A DNA stretch of 64,000 nucleotides from Clostridiales bacterium (lineage in GTDB: Bacteria > Bacillota > Clostridia > Saccharofermentanales > Saccharofermentanaceae). The stretch spans positions 1 to 64,000 of the forward strand of contig JAGCXQ010000004.1 of assembly GCA_017961235.1 (NCBI GenBank), written 5' to 3'. This document shows, in pieces, positions 44,023 through 52,327 of this stretch. The stretch's first letter is position 1, and each line of letters opens with the position of its first letter. The notes beneath the pieces are model-generated. The model ran no database searches. It saw only the letters and a program-made list of their open reading frames with translations, and was not told where the DNA came from. The translations under genes were made by a program, and so were the position numbers.

Positions 44023-44784
44023 TTACCACTTCATGGAAGAAAGCCATGCATTGACTTGTGTCTCGCGGCTCTTCTCATCTTCCTTATTGTATGGCGGCAG
44101 CGTCATCTCCCCGATCACATTCCCGTCTTCGAGATAAAGAAGACGCGACCCGCGAAGTGCCGCACGAAGATCATGGGTGACCATCAGGACACTCTGTCCT
44201 TTTCTGTTCAGATCCGTAAGAAGGTCCAGCACTTCTTTCGTATTTTTTCTATTCAGCGCACCGGTCGGCTCGTCGGCAAAAAGGATCTTCGGGTCGTGGA
44301 TGATCGACCTTGCGATCGCGCAGCGCTGCTGCTCACCGCCACTGACCTGCGACGGGAGATGGTCTTTAACATCTGCGATTCCCATCTGCGAGAGAAGCTC
44401 TTCCGCACGTGCTTTTACCTCGGAAGTACTCTTATCACGGCTCAGATATCCGGGCACGGTGACATTCTCCAGAAGCGTCAGGTTACTGACCAGATGCATC
44501 TGCTGGAACACGAAACCGAAGTCCCGGGATCTGAGTGCTGCCAGTTCTTTTTCCTTCATCTTCGTGATATCTTTTCCCTCAAAGAGAACACTTCCGGAGG
44601 TTGCCTTATCCATGCCGGAAAGCGCATAGAGGAGCGTGGACTTGCCGGATCCCGATGCACCCATGACGACAGTGAAGTCTTTCTCCCTAATATCCAGATC
44701 GATATGCGTGAGCACATGTACCTGCCCGCCGTTGTGGGCGAAACTCTTGCACAGGTCCTTTGCTGAAATGATGTTCTCGCTCAT
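44023..44784 (-). CDS. ABC transporter ATP-binding protein (MacB/LolD/BceA type)
   Basis: 253 residues. Walker A GASGSGKST, Q-loop FVFQQMHL, signature VSGGEQQRCAIARSI, Walker B ILFADEPTGALN and H-loop MVTHD are complete. Start ATG 44784 (MSENIISAKDL) has AGGAG about 12 nt upstream; a GTG at 44829 with GAGG at good spacing is an alternative. It partners the adjacent FtsX-type permease. There is a C-terminal tail of about 30 residues beyond the usual domain. Confidence 0.92.
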   Translation of the reverse strand: MSENIISAKDLCKSFAHNGGQVHVLTHIDLDIREKDFTVVMGASGSGKSTLLYALSGMDKATSGSVLFEGKDITKMKEKELAALRSRDFGFVFQQMHLVSNLTLLENVTVPGYLSRDKSTSEVKARAEELLSQMGIADVKDHLPSQVSGGEQQRCAIARSIIHDPKILFADEPTGALNRKNTKEVLDLLTDLNRKGQSVLMVTHDLRAALRGSRLLYLEDGNVIGEMTLPPYNKEDEKSRETQVNAWLSSMKW

Positions 44785-44858
44785 GTGTTTTTGAACTCCT
44801 TTTTCGTCTTTTCCTTTATCGTTGTCCACATTATCCTCGAAGACTTATTAAGAAGTCC

Positions 44859-46004
44859 TTAAACTTTCTTTTCCGGGAAAATAAGTTTTGCGGTTAGTCC
44901 TTCCTTACTGTTATTCAGGATCACATCGCCATCCATCTTTGTCATAAGATATTTCACTATATAAAGGCCGAGGCCGGATCCCTTCTGCGGCCCGTGGTTA
45001 TGTCCACGATAGAACTTATCGAAGATAAACGGCATGTCCTCATCCGGGATTCCGGCTCCGTGATCTTTTACGCAGATTGCGACCGTGCCCTTTGGCTCCT
45101 GCGGTCTTTCCAGATAGACCTCAATATTTCCCGGCGCGTATTTTCTCGCATTTGTGATCAGATTCTCGATACACTGCAGAAGTCTTCCCGGATCGCACTT
45201 AACTTCAGATGTGATCCCATTGGGCGAGAATGTGATCTCTTTTCCGTCCGGGTCGAGATCTTCGACTGCTTTTTTGGTAAAAGCACTGATCTCCACTTTT
45301 TCTTCTTCGACGCTCAGGCGGTGCATATCGGATAATGAGTGCAGCAGCAGGTCGTCCGTGACCTTACTTACCTCATCGCTCTTTTTCATGATCACCTGAA
45401 GATACTGAGTTCTCTTCTCGGGGGAACTGTCGAGGTTCGCTTCGAGACCTTCCGCATAGGCGCGGATGGAAGTGATCGGCGTCTTAATGTCATGGGACAG
45501 TGTCGCGATGACGGTCTTATTATTCTCGATCGCTTCCTTTTCCGAAGCACGTGCTTTATTGAGTTCTTTCCGCATACTGTCGAAGGCCCAGGAGAATTCT
45601 CCGACCTCCGATCCGCGGTCATACGAGAGCGGGATGTCGGTATTGCCCTTGGCGATCTCAGAAGTGTAGTTCGAGATCTTTTTCAAGGGGTGTAACACTG
45701 TTACAAAGACGAAGATCCCGGCACTTAGGAGGCACAGCGAAGCGATCCCGCCGGCAACTAATATACGTGTATTTTTGCCCGTTTTTTCTTCTCTTTTATG
45801 GAGTTCATCCGAGAATTCAGAGAGTTTTTCAGAGGCCTCTTCCGTTCTTCCATCCTGGATCAGTTTATCGATCTCATTGATCCGGACCAGCTCATCCTGC
45901 TTCTCATTTCCGCCTCTTCTCCCGGAGGTGAAATACAGGCCGAGCGTCACCGCGAGGGCCAGGATAAATAGCAGCAGGAAGATCACCGATACACGCTTAC
46001 GCAT
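44859..46004 (-). CDS. Sensor histidine kinase, HisKA/HATPase type
   Basis: 381 residues. Two membrane helices (about 5-25 and 80-100) enclose a short coiled outer loop. A HAMP-like segment and HisKA motif LSHDIKTPITSIRAYAEGL (phospho-His in SHD) follow. N-box NLITNARKYAPG and G boxes KDHGAGIPDEDMPF, GSGLGLYIVKYL are intact. It starts at 46004, inside the regulator's last codons, with GGAGG 9 nt upstream. It likely controls the exporter encoded next. Confidence 0.92.
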   Translation of the reverse strand: MRKRVSVIFLLLFILALAVTLGLYFTSGRRGGNEKQDELVRINEIDKLIQDGRTEEASEKLSEFSDELHKREEKTGKNTRILVAGGIASLCLLSAGIFVFVTVLHPLKKISNYTSEIAKGNTDIPLSYDRGSEVGEFSWAFDSMRKELNKARASEKEAIENNKTVIATLSHDIKTPITSIRAYAEGLEANLDSSPEKRTQYLQVIMKKSDEVSKVTDDLLLHSLSDMHRLSVEEEKVEISAFTKKAVEDLDPDGKEITFSPNGITSEVKCDPGRLLQCIENLITNARKYAPGNIEVYLERPQEPKGTVAICVKDHGAGIPDEDMPFIFDKFYRGHNHGPQKGSGLGLYIVKYLMTKMDGDVILNNSKEGLTAKLIFPEKKV

Positions 46005-46689
46005 CTTCCGGCACCTCCAGCATATAGCCGACCTTATAGACCGTCTTGATGAACTTCGGATCCGCCGGATCATCCTCGAGTTTTTCTCTGAGCCAGCGGA
46101 TATGTACGGTCAGCGTCGATGCCTCGGACGTCATAAAAGCACCCCACACCGAGGTCAGGATCTTCTCCTTCGGCATCGCCTGGTTCTTATGTTCACAGAG
46201 ATACGCGAGCAGGTCGAATTCGCGAAGGGAAAGTGCAACCGGCTCCCCGTTCTTCGTCACCGCCCGGGATGTCATGTTCACGGTCACATCTCCGAATGTC
46301 AGGATCTTCTCTTCTTCCGAGAAGCCATAGGTCCGCCGGATCAGGGCCTGCACATGCACGAGCAGTTCCTTCATGGAATAGGGCTTCGGAAGATAGTCGT
46401 CCCCGCCGATCTCATACCCGGAGATACGATCACTTTCGGATGTTCTTGCACTTGCAAATATCACCGGTACCGTTGAGACTCTCCGAAGTTCCTTACAGAG
46501 TTCGAACCCGTCGCTGTCCGGAAGATTGATGTCTAGAAGGATCAGGTGGAAAGTGCTTCTTGACAAGAGATCAAAGGCTTCTTCCGCGTCAAAAGCACTG
46601 CTGACGCGGTATCCGTACCCCGTCAGCATGTCTGCAATGATCATGTGCAGATCACGGTCGTCATCAATGATCAGGATGCTGTATTCCAT
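45997..46689 (-). CDS. OmpR/PhoB-family response regulator
   Basis: 230 residues. Receiver domain with phospho-acceptor Asp53 in LILLDINLPD and acidic DDD at 9-11. Winged-helix C-terminus (about 130-225) with LSLREFDLLAYLCEHKNQAMPKEKI and VHIRWLREKLEDD. GAGG lies 5 nt before the ATG. It starts 10 bp after prmA and overlaps the kinase by 8 bp. Confidence 0.94.
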   Translation of the reverse strand: MEYSILIIDDDRDLHMIIADMLTGYGYRVSSAFDAEEAFDLLSRSTFHLILLDINLPDSDGFELCKELRRVSTVPVIFASARTSESDRISGYEIGGDDYLPKPYSMKELLVHVQALIRRTYGFSEEEKILTFGDVTVNMTSRAVTKNGEPVALSLREFDLLAYLCEHKNQAMPKEKILTSVWGAFMTSEASTLTVHIRWLREKLEDDPADPKFIKTVYKVGYMLEVPEDA

Positions 46690-46699
46690 GCCGCCTCAC

Positions 46700-47725
46700 T
46701 TATGCTTTTTCGAAATAATATGCGTGCCAGTCGCCCTTCTGCTTCTCTTCGATCAGCTTCAGACCCGCGGCTTCGCATGCGGATAGCGCGATCTCTTTCT
46801 TATGGTCGATGATGCCGCTGGTGATGAATCTTCCGCCCGGAAGGAGCTTATCCGGTACGAGCGGTGCAATCCCAGCGATGATCTCGGCGACGATATTGGC
46901 GATGATCAGGCTGTAGCCTTCTTTCTTCGCATCCTTCAGTTCACCGGTATAGCAATCGACATCCACATTATTCTCTTTACAGTTCTCGATCGCCACATCC
47001 ACCGCCAGGCGGTCAATGTCGCATGCCTCGACAGACTTCGCTCCAAGCTTGCTTGCGATAATGGACAGAATGCCCGAACCGCAGCCTACATCAAGCACTG
47101 TATCATCCGTAGATAGATACTCATCGATGAATTCTGCACACATAGATGTAGTTTCATGTGTTCCTGTTCCGAAGGCGGAACCCGGGTCCAGATAGACCAC
47201 TTTCTGCGCTTCTGTTTCCGTGACGGATTCTTTTTCCCAGGAAGGCGCGATCGTCACGCGTGGAGAAACGGAGAAAGCGTGATAGTCTTTCTTCCATTCG
47301 TTTTCCCAGTCCTCATCCTTGACATATTTATAGGTGACCTTGCCATCTCCGACCGGCAGGAACTGTCCGATATCAGACAGGCGCTCCTCCAGAAGCTGGA
47401 TCGTTTCTTCCAGTGTCTTACTTCCGGTCGCGATATTTCCGTATATCGTGCCGACGCCCTCGGGATTATCGTACTCTTCTTCCTTCGCCCCGAGACGGAT
47501 ACCGTCATCGAACTCGGCGAAATACGCATGGATCTTCACATCCAATCCGAGCGAATCGACAAATCCGTCGTCCGCATATGCAAGAGAGTCCGGATCATCG
47601 ATGATCCTTTTTATCTCCAGCGGGTCGCAAACAGCGATTCCGTCGGCTCCCAGCTGGGAAAGCATCTCGCAGATCGCATCCGATGCATCCTCGGTCGTAA
47701 TGATTTCGATCTCTACCCATTTCAT
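46700..47725 (-). CDS. prmA: Ribosomal protein L11 methyltransferase
   Basis: 341 residues, slightly longer than the usual 310. SAM-binding motif LDVGCGSGILSIIASKLG, acidic strand EACDID and the catalytic-site NIVAEIIAGIAP are typical. PGSAFGTGTHETT (about 180) is the PrmA signature. It trimethylates ribosomal protein L11. In many Firmicutes it sits after dnaJ; here it is about 5 kb away, next to a regulatory system. It is divergent from the CapA-like gene. Confidence 0.94.
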   Translation of the reverse strand: MKWVEIEIITTEDASDAICEMLSQLGADGIAVCDPLEIKRIIDDPDSLAYADDGFVDSLGLDVKIHAYFAEFDDGIRLGAKEEEYDNPEGVGTIYGNIATGSKTLEETIQLLEERLSDIGQFLPVGDGKVTYKYVKDEDWENEWKKDYHAFSVSPRVTIAPSWEKESVTETEAQKVVYLDPGSAFGTGTHETTSMCAEFIDEYLSTDDTVLDVGCGSGILSIIASKLGAKSVEACDIDRLAVDVAIENCKENNVDVDCYTGELKDAKKEGYSLIIANIVAEIIAGIAPLVPDKLLPGGRFITSGIIDHKKEIALSACEAAGLKLIEEKQKGDWHAYYFEKA

Positions 47726-47784
47726 AAAACATTCACGCTCACAAATATTTATTTTGCATTTATTTTACAACTGCCGAAAACCTG

Positions 47785-47813
47785 TTGCAAATAATAAAAG
47801 TTATTTATAGAAT
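47785..47813 (+). promoter_or_regulatory. Promoter of the CapA-like gene
   Basis: TTGCAA (47785-47790), 17-bp spacer, TAGAAT (47808-47813), 34 bp before the start codon. Confidence 0.65.
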
Positions 47814-47846
47814 TTTATTAGATAGGTATGAGAGGGAGTTCTGATT

Positions 47847-49340
47847 TTGAAAAACAGACGTAGAAATTCCAGGGGTCATGAGGTTGCGAAGGTAGTTGCT
47901 GTACTCTTCGTATTACTAGCTTTCCCCACCATTCTCATCGCACATTCCAAGTGGAACCAGAAACAGATGACTCAGCCGCAGGCATACTCTGCCGAACAGG
48001 ATGTTGTGCTTTCGGATTATGGTGCATCCCCCTCTATTGAAAAATTCATGACAGATGCTGCCGCCCCGATCGAGATCCCGGCGGTGCAGCATGAACCTGC
48101 AGCAGAACCGGATCTGACATTTGATGTCGCCCAGAGTCCTGCCCGCGTTTATGAAAGCTATAACCTGGTCGGCTTAGGTCTGGATCCGGATACACTCGAG
48201 ACAGACTTCTGGAATAGACAGCTCTCCGCAGGCGCATGCAGACAGCTCATGCTCAATTCCTTCACAACAGATCCGAAGTATGCCAAGCTCTGCAAAGAGT
48301 ATGGTATCGTCGGCGAGACGGAATATGTCGAGCTGATCGCCGTCGGTGATAACCTTTACCACCTGAGCATCACCAATGCCGGCAAGCAGGAAGACGGCAG
48401 CTATAACTACGATAACATCTATGCCAATATCAGAGATTACATCAAGGACTCTGACATCAAGATCATCAATCAGGAAGTCGTTCTGACATCCGATCAGTCC
48501 CAGTGGACGAATTTCCCTGTTTTCGGCGCACCGATCGAGGGCGGCGAGGCAGTGGTAAACGCCGGTTTTAATGTTGTCACTCACGCGACGAATCACAGCT
48601 GGGATAAGGGCAGAAACATCGCGATGGAAGATATTGAATTCTGGAAGAACCAGGACGGTCTTCTTCTCACCGGCATGTACGATTCCCAGGAAGATTATGA
48701 CAACATCGTGATCGGCGAGTACAAAGGCGTAAAGGTTGCTTTCCTGAACTACACCCAGAACCTGAATGGATTTACTCTTCCGGCGGACAGCAAGTACATG
48801 GTCAAGCTTCTTGATATGGATCTGATCCGCGAAGACATTGCCAAGGCAAGACAGCTGGCAGACATCGTTATCGTATTCCCGCACTGGGGTGAAGAATACC
48901 AGACCACACCGTCCTGGTATCAGAAAGATCTGGCACAGAAGATGGCAGATGCCGGCGCTGATCTTATCATCGGCACACACCCGCATGTCATCCAGCCTCT
49001 CGAGATCATCACCTCGGAAGACGGAAGAGAAGTTCCCTGCTACTACTCTCTCGGCAACTTCGTATCGAACATGCCGTGGAATGAGACCTACGTTGAAGCA
49101 ATGGCCAAGGTCCGCATTAAGAAAGAAGGCGGCAAGGTCTCCATCGAGTGTGTCGAAGCAGTTCCGATGGTCAACTTCCGCTCCCCGAACCTCGACTACT
49201 ACACAGTCTATATGCTCGAGGATTACACCACAGAGATCGCAAGAACCCAGAGAAAATGGGAGATCACTCCTACATACGTCGAGAACTTCTTCAACAATGT
49301 ATTTACTACACGCTACTACGAGATGAAGCAGGACGATTGA
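47847..49340 (+). CDS. CapA/PgsA-like (PGA_cap) membrane-anchored protein
   Basis: 497 residues. One N-terminal membrane helix (about 12-32) with a Lys/Arg-rich start. A PGA_cap metallophosphatase-like domain has IAVGDNLYH (about 168), NQEVVLT, ATNHSWDKG and FPHWGEEYQTTPSWYQKDLAQ ... ADLIIGTHPHVIQP. The family includes poly-gamma-glutamate synthesis factors, but here no other pgs/cap genes are adjacent. The start is TTG at 47847, with AGGGAG 8 nt upstream and a good promoter. It has no iterated 9-mer. Confidence 0.88.
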   Translation: MKNRRRNSRGHEVAKVVAVLFVLLAFPTILIAHSKWNQKQMTQPQAYSAEQDVVLSDYGASPSIEKFMTDAAAPIEIPAVQHEPAAEPDLTFDVAQSPARVYESYNLVGLGLDPDTLETDFWNRQLSAGACRQLMLNSFTTDPKYAKLCKEYGIVGETEYVELIAVGDNLYHLSITNAGKQEDGSYNYDNIYANIRDYIKDSDIKIINQEVVLTSDQSQWTNFPVFGAPIEGGEAVVNAGFNVVTHATNHSWDKGRNIAMEDIEFWKNQDGLLLTGMYDSQEDYDNIVIGEYKGVKVAFLNYTQNLNGFTLPADSKYMVKLLDMDLIREDIAKARQLADIVIVFPHWGEEYQTTPSWYQKDLAQKMADAGADLIIGTHPHVIQPLEIITSEDGREVPCYYSLGNFVSNMPWNETYVEAMAKVRIKKEGGKVSIECVEAVPMVNFRSPNLDYYTVYMLEDYTTEIARTQRKWEITPTYVENFFNNVFTTRYYEMKQDD

Positions 49341-49482
49341 TCCTTCACCTCTTTGGGTCAGCTCTCTTATTCTCTGTTCTCCCAACTATGATTTCTCCTG
49401 ACACCATGCTATTATTAAGTTGTACGGTCGTGTCACGATCGTTCATGGGTCAACAAGAACAAGGAAATCGAGGTAATGGGTT

Positions 49483-50595
49483 ATGAAAAAAGAGAAAAGA
49501 TCAGGAGCAAGCTATATCTTCCGAGGCACAAAAATACTGAAGTTCTTCGCACTGACTGCTGCCACAGCAGTATTCCTTTCCGGATGTAATTCTTCGAAAA
49601 AAACAGATGGTAAAGACGGTAAAATAGATCTTTCTTCCAAAGAGACTGAGGCAACCACCACAACAGAAGAAATCACAGAAACACCGACACCTACGCCGGA
49701 AGCAACTCCGTCACCGGAGCCGACTCCTACACCGGTACCGGATATGTCGGATCTGGATATCGACAGACTCTTTCTATACTATCCCGAAAAGTTTCCGGTA
49801 ATCGATAGTTCCACGGCAAGAAAGCCTATCACAGAAGCGATCCATAATCATTTTCTAGGCGATGATACAGAGCATCTTCCGCTATGTTCCAAGACACACG
49901 GTGCATGGCTCAATCTCGCAGATAAGGTAGCTGATCTGGTCTTCCTTGTCGCTCCGACAGAGGAAGAGGAATCCCATTTCCGCGAGGTAAAAGCCAACAT
50001 CGAGATGAAGCCTTACGGATATGATGGACTTGGTTTTATCATCAGTTCCGATTGTCCTGTAAAGAGCCTGACACAGGATCAGATCCGCGGGATCTACGAG
50101 TGTAAGATCACCAACTGGAAACAGCTCGGCGGACCGGATGCCGAGATCCATCCGTATTTCCGTGACGACCAGTCCGGAAGCCAGCGCCTCTTCGAGGATT
50201 TCCTGTGGCCGAATGGAGATGCTCCGGATTTCACCAAGATGATGGATCACTTCTACTTCGAAGATGATATGGAAGACATCACAGATGCCGTGTCCAATGA
50301 TAAATATGCGATCGGCTACAACATCATCTCTTATCTCGACTGGGCATTCGAACAGGGATATATCGATCTTGTTGCCATCGATGGAGTTCTTCCGAAAACA
50401 GAGACGTTCAAAGATGGTACCTATCCCTATATCACCACTGCATATGTTGCGATCCGCGCAGACGAACCTGCAGATAGTCCGGCCCGTCTTCTGTATAACT
50501 GGATCGGCTCCGAAAAGAGCATCGAGATCATCCAGGCAAACAGCTCCCTGTCCGTGGATGTCGGTGAATCCGTGATCCTGAAATACGATTCCTAA
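49483..50595 (+). CDS. PstS-like phosphate-binding-domain lipoprotein
   Basis: 370 residues. A long N-terminal signal ends in lipobox LSGC (about residue 36), then a Thr/Glu/Pro-rich linker with TPTPEATPSPEPTPTPVP. The body resembles PBP-like PstS domains: LTQDQIRGIYECKITNWKQLGGPDAEI and DDQSGSQRLFEDF. Canonical phosphate ligands are not certain. No pstC/A/B genes are adjacent, so it may be a sensor or orphan. GAGGT precedes the ATG. The 142-bp gap before it shows no clear promoter. Confidence 0.8.
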   Translation: MKKEKRSGASYIFRGTKILKFFALTAATAVFLSGCNSSKKTDGKDGKIDLSSKETEATTTTEEITETPTPTPEATPSPEPTPTPVPDMSDLDIDRLFLYYPEKFPVIDSSTARKPITEAIHNHFLGDDTEHLPLCSKTHGAWLNLADKVADLVFLVAPTEEEESHFREVKANIEMKPYGYDGLGFIISSDCPVKSLTQDQIRGIYECKITNWKQLGGPDAEIHPYFRDDQSGSQRLFEDFLWPNGDAPDFTKMMDHFYFEDDMEDITDAVSNDKYAIGYNIISYLDWAFEQGYIDLVAIDGVLPKTETFKDGTYPYITTAYVAIRADEPADSPARLLYNWIGSEKSIEIIQANSSLSVDVGESVILKYDS

Positions 50596-50670
50596 ATGAT
50601 TGTCATTCTTTAGGTTTATCTAAAAAGATCGACGTAGTTTTTTCCAGAAAACATCAAAAACGACTTGCAT

Positions 50671-50714
50671 CTAGAAAAAATCGCATTGTTTTTTCTAGAT
50701 AAGCATGATATTAT
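50671..50714 (+). promoter_or_regulatory. Inverted repeat overlapping the fic promoter
   Basis: TCTAGAAAAAA (50671-50681) and TTTTTTCTAGA (50690-50700) are perfect 11-bp arms with an 8-bp spacer. TTGTTT (50687-50692), 16 bp, TATTAT (50709-50714) forms a candidate promoter overlapping the right arm. A related half-site TTTTTTCCAGA lies about 50 bp further up. A bound regulator would block RNA polymerase. The Fic protein has its own winged-helix end, so autoregulation is possible. Confidence 0.6.
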
Positions 50715-50760
50715 TGTTTTCAAGAAAAAAAGTTAGCTGATTTTTCGGGATAATGATATT

Positions 50761-51960
50761 ATGTCTTACTTAGCATTAAAAAAATACGAATATATTCATC
50801 ATGGCAAAGCGTCTGAAGAGTATAAAAGGCGATTTGATAGTTATGACTCCAAACATATAGAGTTTAATATAGGTTCTTATCCTGCTTTCTTTGTCGAAAC
50901 AAAGGAAATTCGGGAGAATGTTTGCAATCTCTATAAGATGGATAGAACGGTTATTACGCTATGTCACCAGTTACCTGAAGAAGCAATTGTTCATTACAAA
51001 TTAAGATGCCTAATAGATGAGGTGCAGATAACAAACAGCATCGAAGGTGTTCATAGCACAAGAAAAGAATTGCGAGATGCATACGAGAATAAATGCCAGC
51101 GATTCAAAGGGATCATAAACAAGTATCTGCTCTTACTCTCCGGTGAGACGATTCCTATGAATAGTTGTGAGGATATAAGGACGCTTTATGATGAATTAGT
51201 TCTGCCAGAAGTACTGGAAGAATCAAAGAAAGATCAGCCTGATGGTAAGATCTTTCGCAAAGATCATGTAAGTGTTTATGGAAACAAGATGGAGTCTATA
51301 CATGAAGGTATCTTTCCGGAAGAAGCAATAATAGAGTCCATGAAATCGGCACTTAAGTATCTTAACAATGATAGTGAAGAACTTCTTTATAGAGTCGCGG
51401 TTTTTCACTATATGTTGGGATATATTCATCCTTTCTATAATGGAAACGGGAGATTGAATCGATTTATCAGCAGTTATATGCTGGCTCATGATCTTTCTCC
51501 TCTTATCGGATATAGATTGTCATATACAGTAAAAGATGAACAATCATCTTACAACAAGGCATTTGTAGAATGTAATGACAAAGCGAATCGCGGCGAACTC
51601 ACAATGTTCGTTGAAATGTTTTTGAATATACTAACGGAAAGCATGAGTAACCTGATTTATTCTTTGAATAAAAGAAAGAATGCCTGGGATAAATACGCGG
51701 GTTATATTAGTGCTTTACCTTTTGGAGAGCAGAAGTATTATCCGGAAGTATATAAGACTCTTATAATATATGAACTATTTGCCATAGATGGAGCAGGTAT
51801 GGATGATATCATAAACACTACAGATATCAGCAGACCAACACTAAAAAAGATCCTGAATAATATAAAAGAAAATGGGCTGCTCAAGATTGACAAATCGAGC
51901 AAGAAATTTGCTTATGGTATCAATCTTGAACGAATAGATGAGTTGATAAAGGGAGAATAA
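50761..51960 (+). CDS. Fic-family protein with C-terminal winged helix
   Basis: 399 residues. Fic core motif HPFYNGNGRLNR (223-234, catalytic His223) is complete, so AMP transfer to a protein target is expected. An N-terminal TNSIEG (91-96) matches the inhibitory (S/T)xxxE(G/N) motif, making this a self-inhibited class II enzyme. The C-terminal 70 residues (DIINTTDISRPTLKKILNNIKENGLL) resemble a winged-helix DNA-binding domain. AT-rich codon use differs from neighbours, suggesting transfer. There is no toxin-antitoxin partner gene. GGGA is the only weak ribosome site. Confidence 0.9.
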   Translation: MSYLALKKYEYIHHGKASEEYKRRFDSYDSKHIEFNIGSYPAFFVETKEIRENVCNLYKMDRTVITLCHQLPEEAIVHYKLRCLIDEVQITNSIEGVHSTRKELRDAYENKCQRFKGIINKYLLLLSGETIPMNSCEDIRTLYDELVLPEVLEESKKDQPDGKIFRKDHVSVYGNKMESIHEGIFPEEAIIESMKSALKYLNNDSEELLYRVAVFHYMLGYIHPFYNGNGRLNRFISSYMLAHDLSPLIGYRLSYTVKDEQSSYNKAFVECNDKANRGELTMFVEMFLNILTESMSNLIYSLNKRKNAWDKYAGYISALPFGEQKYYPEVYKTLIIYELFAIDGAGMDDIINTTDISRPTLKKILNNIKENGLLKIDKSSKKFAYGINLERIDELIKGE

Positions 51961-52088
51961 AAAGCGAACCGTCTTTTCCGAGACGGTTCCGCCATATACC
52001 TCTTCGAATACGAGAACGAATCTCCCTGCTTATGCTTCATCTCCTCAATAGCTTGTTTTATAGTAAATTGATAGTCACCTCGGCTCAT
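51912..52088 (-). CDS. Possible 58-residue small protein
   Basis: The frame MSRGDYQFTIKQAIEEMKHK... has a strong AAAAAGGAG site 4-5 nt before ATG 52088. It runs antisense into the end of fic and across the hairpin at 51966-51989, so its last third is doubtful. It may be the truncated start of a gene that was lost in a rearrangement. No family recognised. Confidence 0.3.
   Translation of the reverse strand: MSRGDYQFTIKQAIEEMKHKQGDSFSYSKRYMAEPSRKRRFAFYSPFINSSIRSRLIP
51966..51989 (-). terminator. Hairpin at the fic 3' end, U-run on the minus strand
   Basis: GAACCGTCT (51966-51974) / AGACGGTTC (51981-51989). The minus strand continues GCTTTTTATTC, so termination works best leftwards. On the plus strand there is no U-run, though the stem could still shape the fic mRNA end. 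Confidence 0.6.
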
Positions 52089-52145
52089 ATTTCTCCTTTT
52101 TACTGGTGTGTTGGCACTATCAGCATGAAGGAACACGGGTCGAAA

Positions 52146-52216
52146 TGGCTATTTTATTTGAGCTGGATTTGGCGATTTTAGTTGGGCTCTGATGTGGCTA
52201 TTTTAGCTGGCCGCTA
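52146..52216. repeat. Three imperfect 24-25-bp direct repeats, mobile-element-end-like
   Basis: Copies begin TGGCTATTTTA, TGGCGATTTTA and TGGCTATTTTA at 52146, 52170 and 52195. Multiple short direct repeats of this kind occur at ends of IS21-type elements. No transposase is present, so at most this is a scar. The remaining bases of 51990-52257 show nothing else recognisable. Confidence 0.4.
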
Positions 52217-52260
52217 ACATCTTTAATACGTTCTTATTCAGATATCTTTTGTATAAGAAA

Positions 52261-52292
52261 GGACTGACCCCTTGAAAACAAGGGGTCAGTCC
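52261..52292 (-). terminator. Terminator of the heat-shock operon
   Basis: GGACTGACCCCTT (52261-52273) / AAGGGGTCAGTCC (52280-52292), a perfect 13-bp stem with a 6-nt loop; minus strand continues TTTCTTAT. It lies 36 bp after the dnaJ stop. Confidence 0.9.
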
Positions 52293-52327
52293 GTATATTC
52301 ATAAAATCATCCAACAAAGCAGAATAA

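Noticed and set aside
47847..49340. Capsule or poly-gamma-glutamate locus
   Set aside because: Only the CapA-like protein is present; no ligase or export partners lie nearby.
50761..51960. Fic as toxin of a toxin-antitoxin pair
   Set aside because: No small antitoxin gene is adjacent and the inhibitory motif is inside the Fic protein itself.
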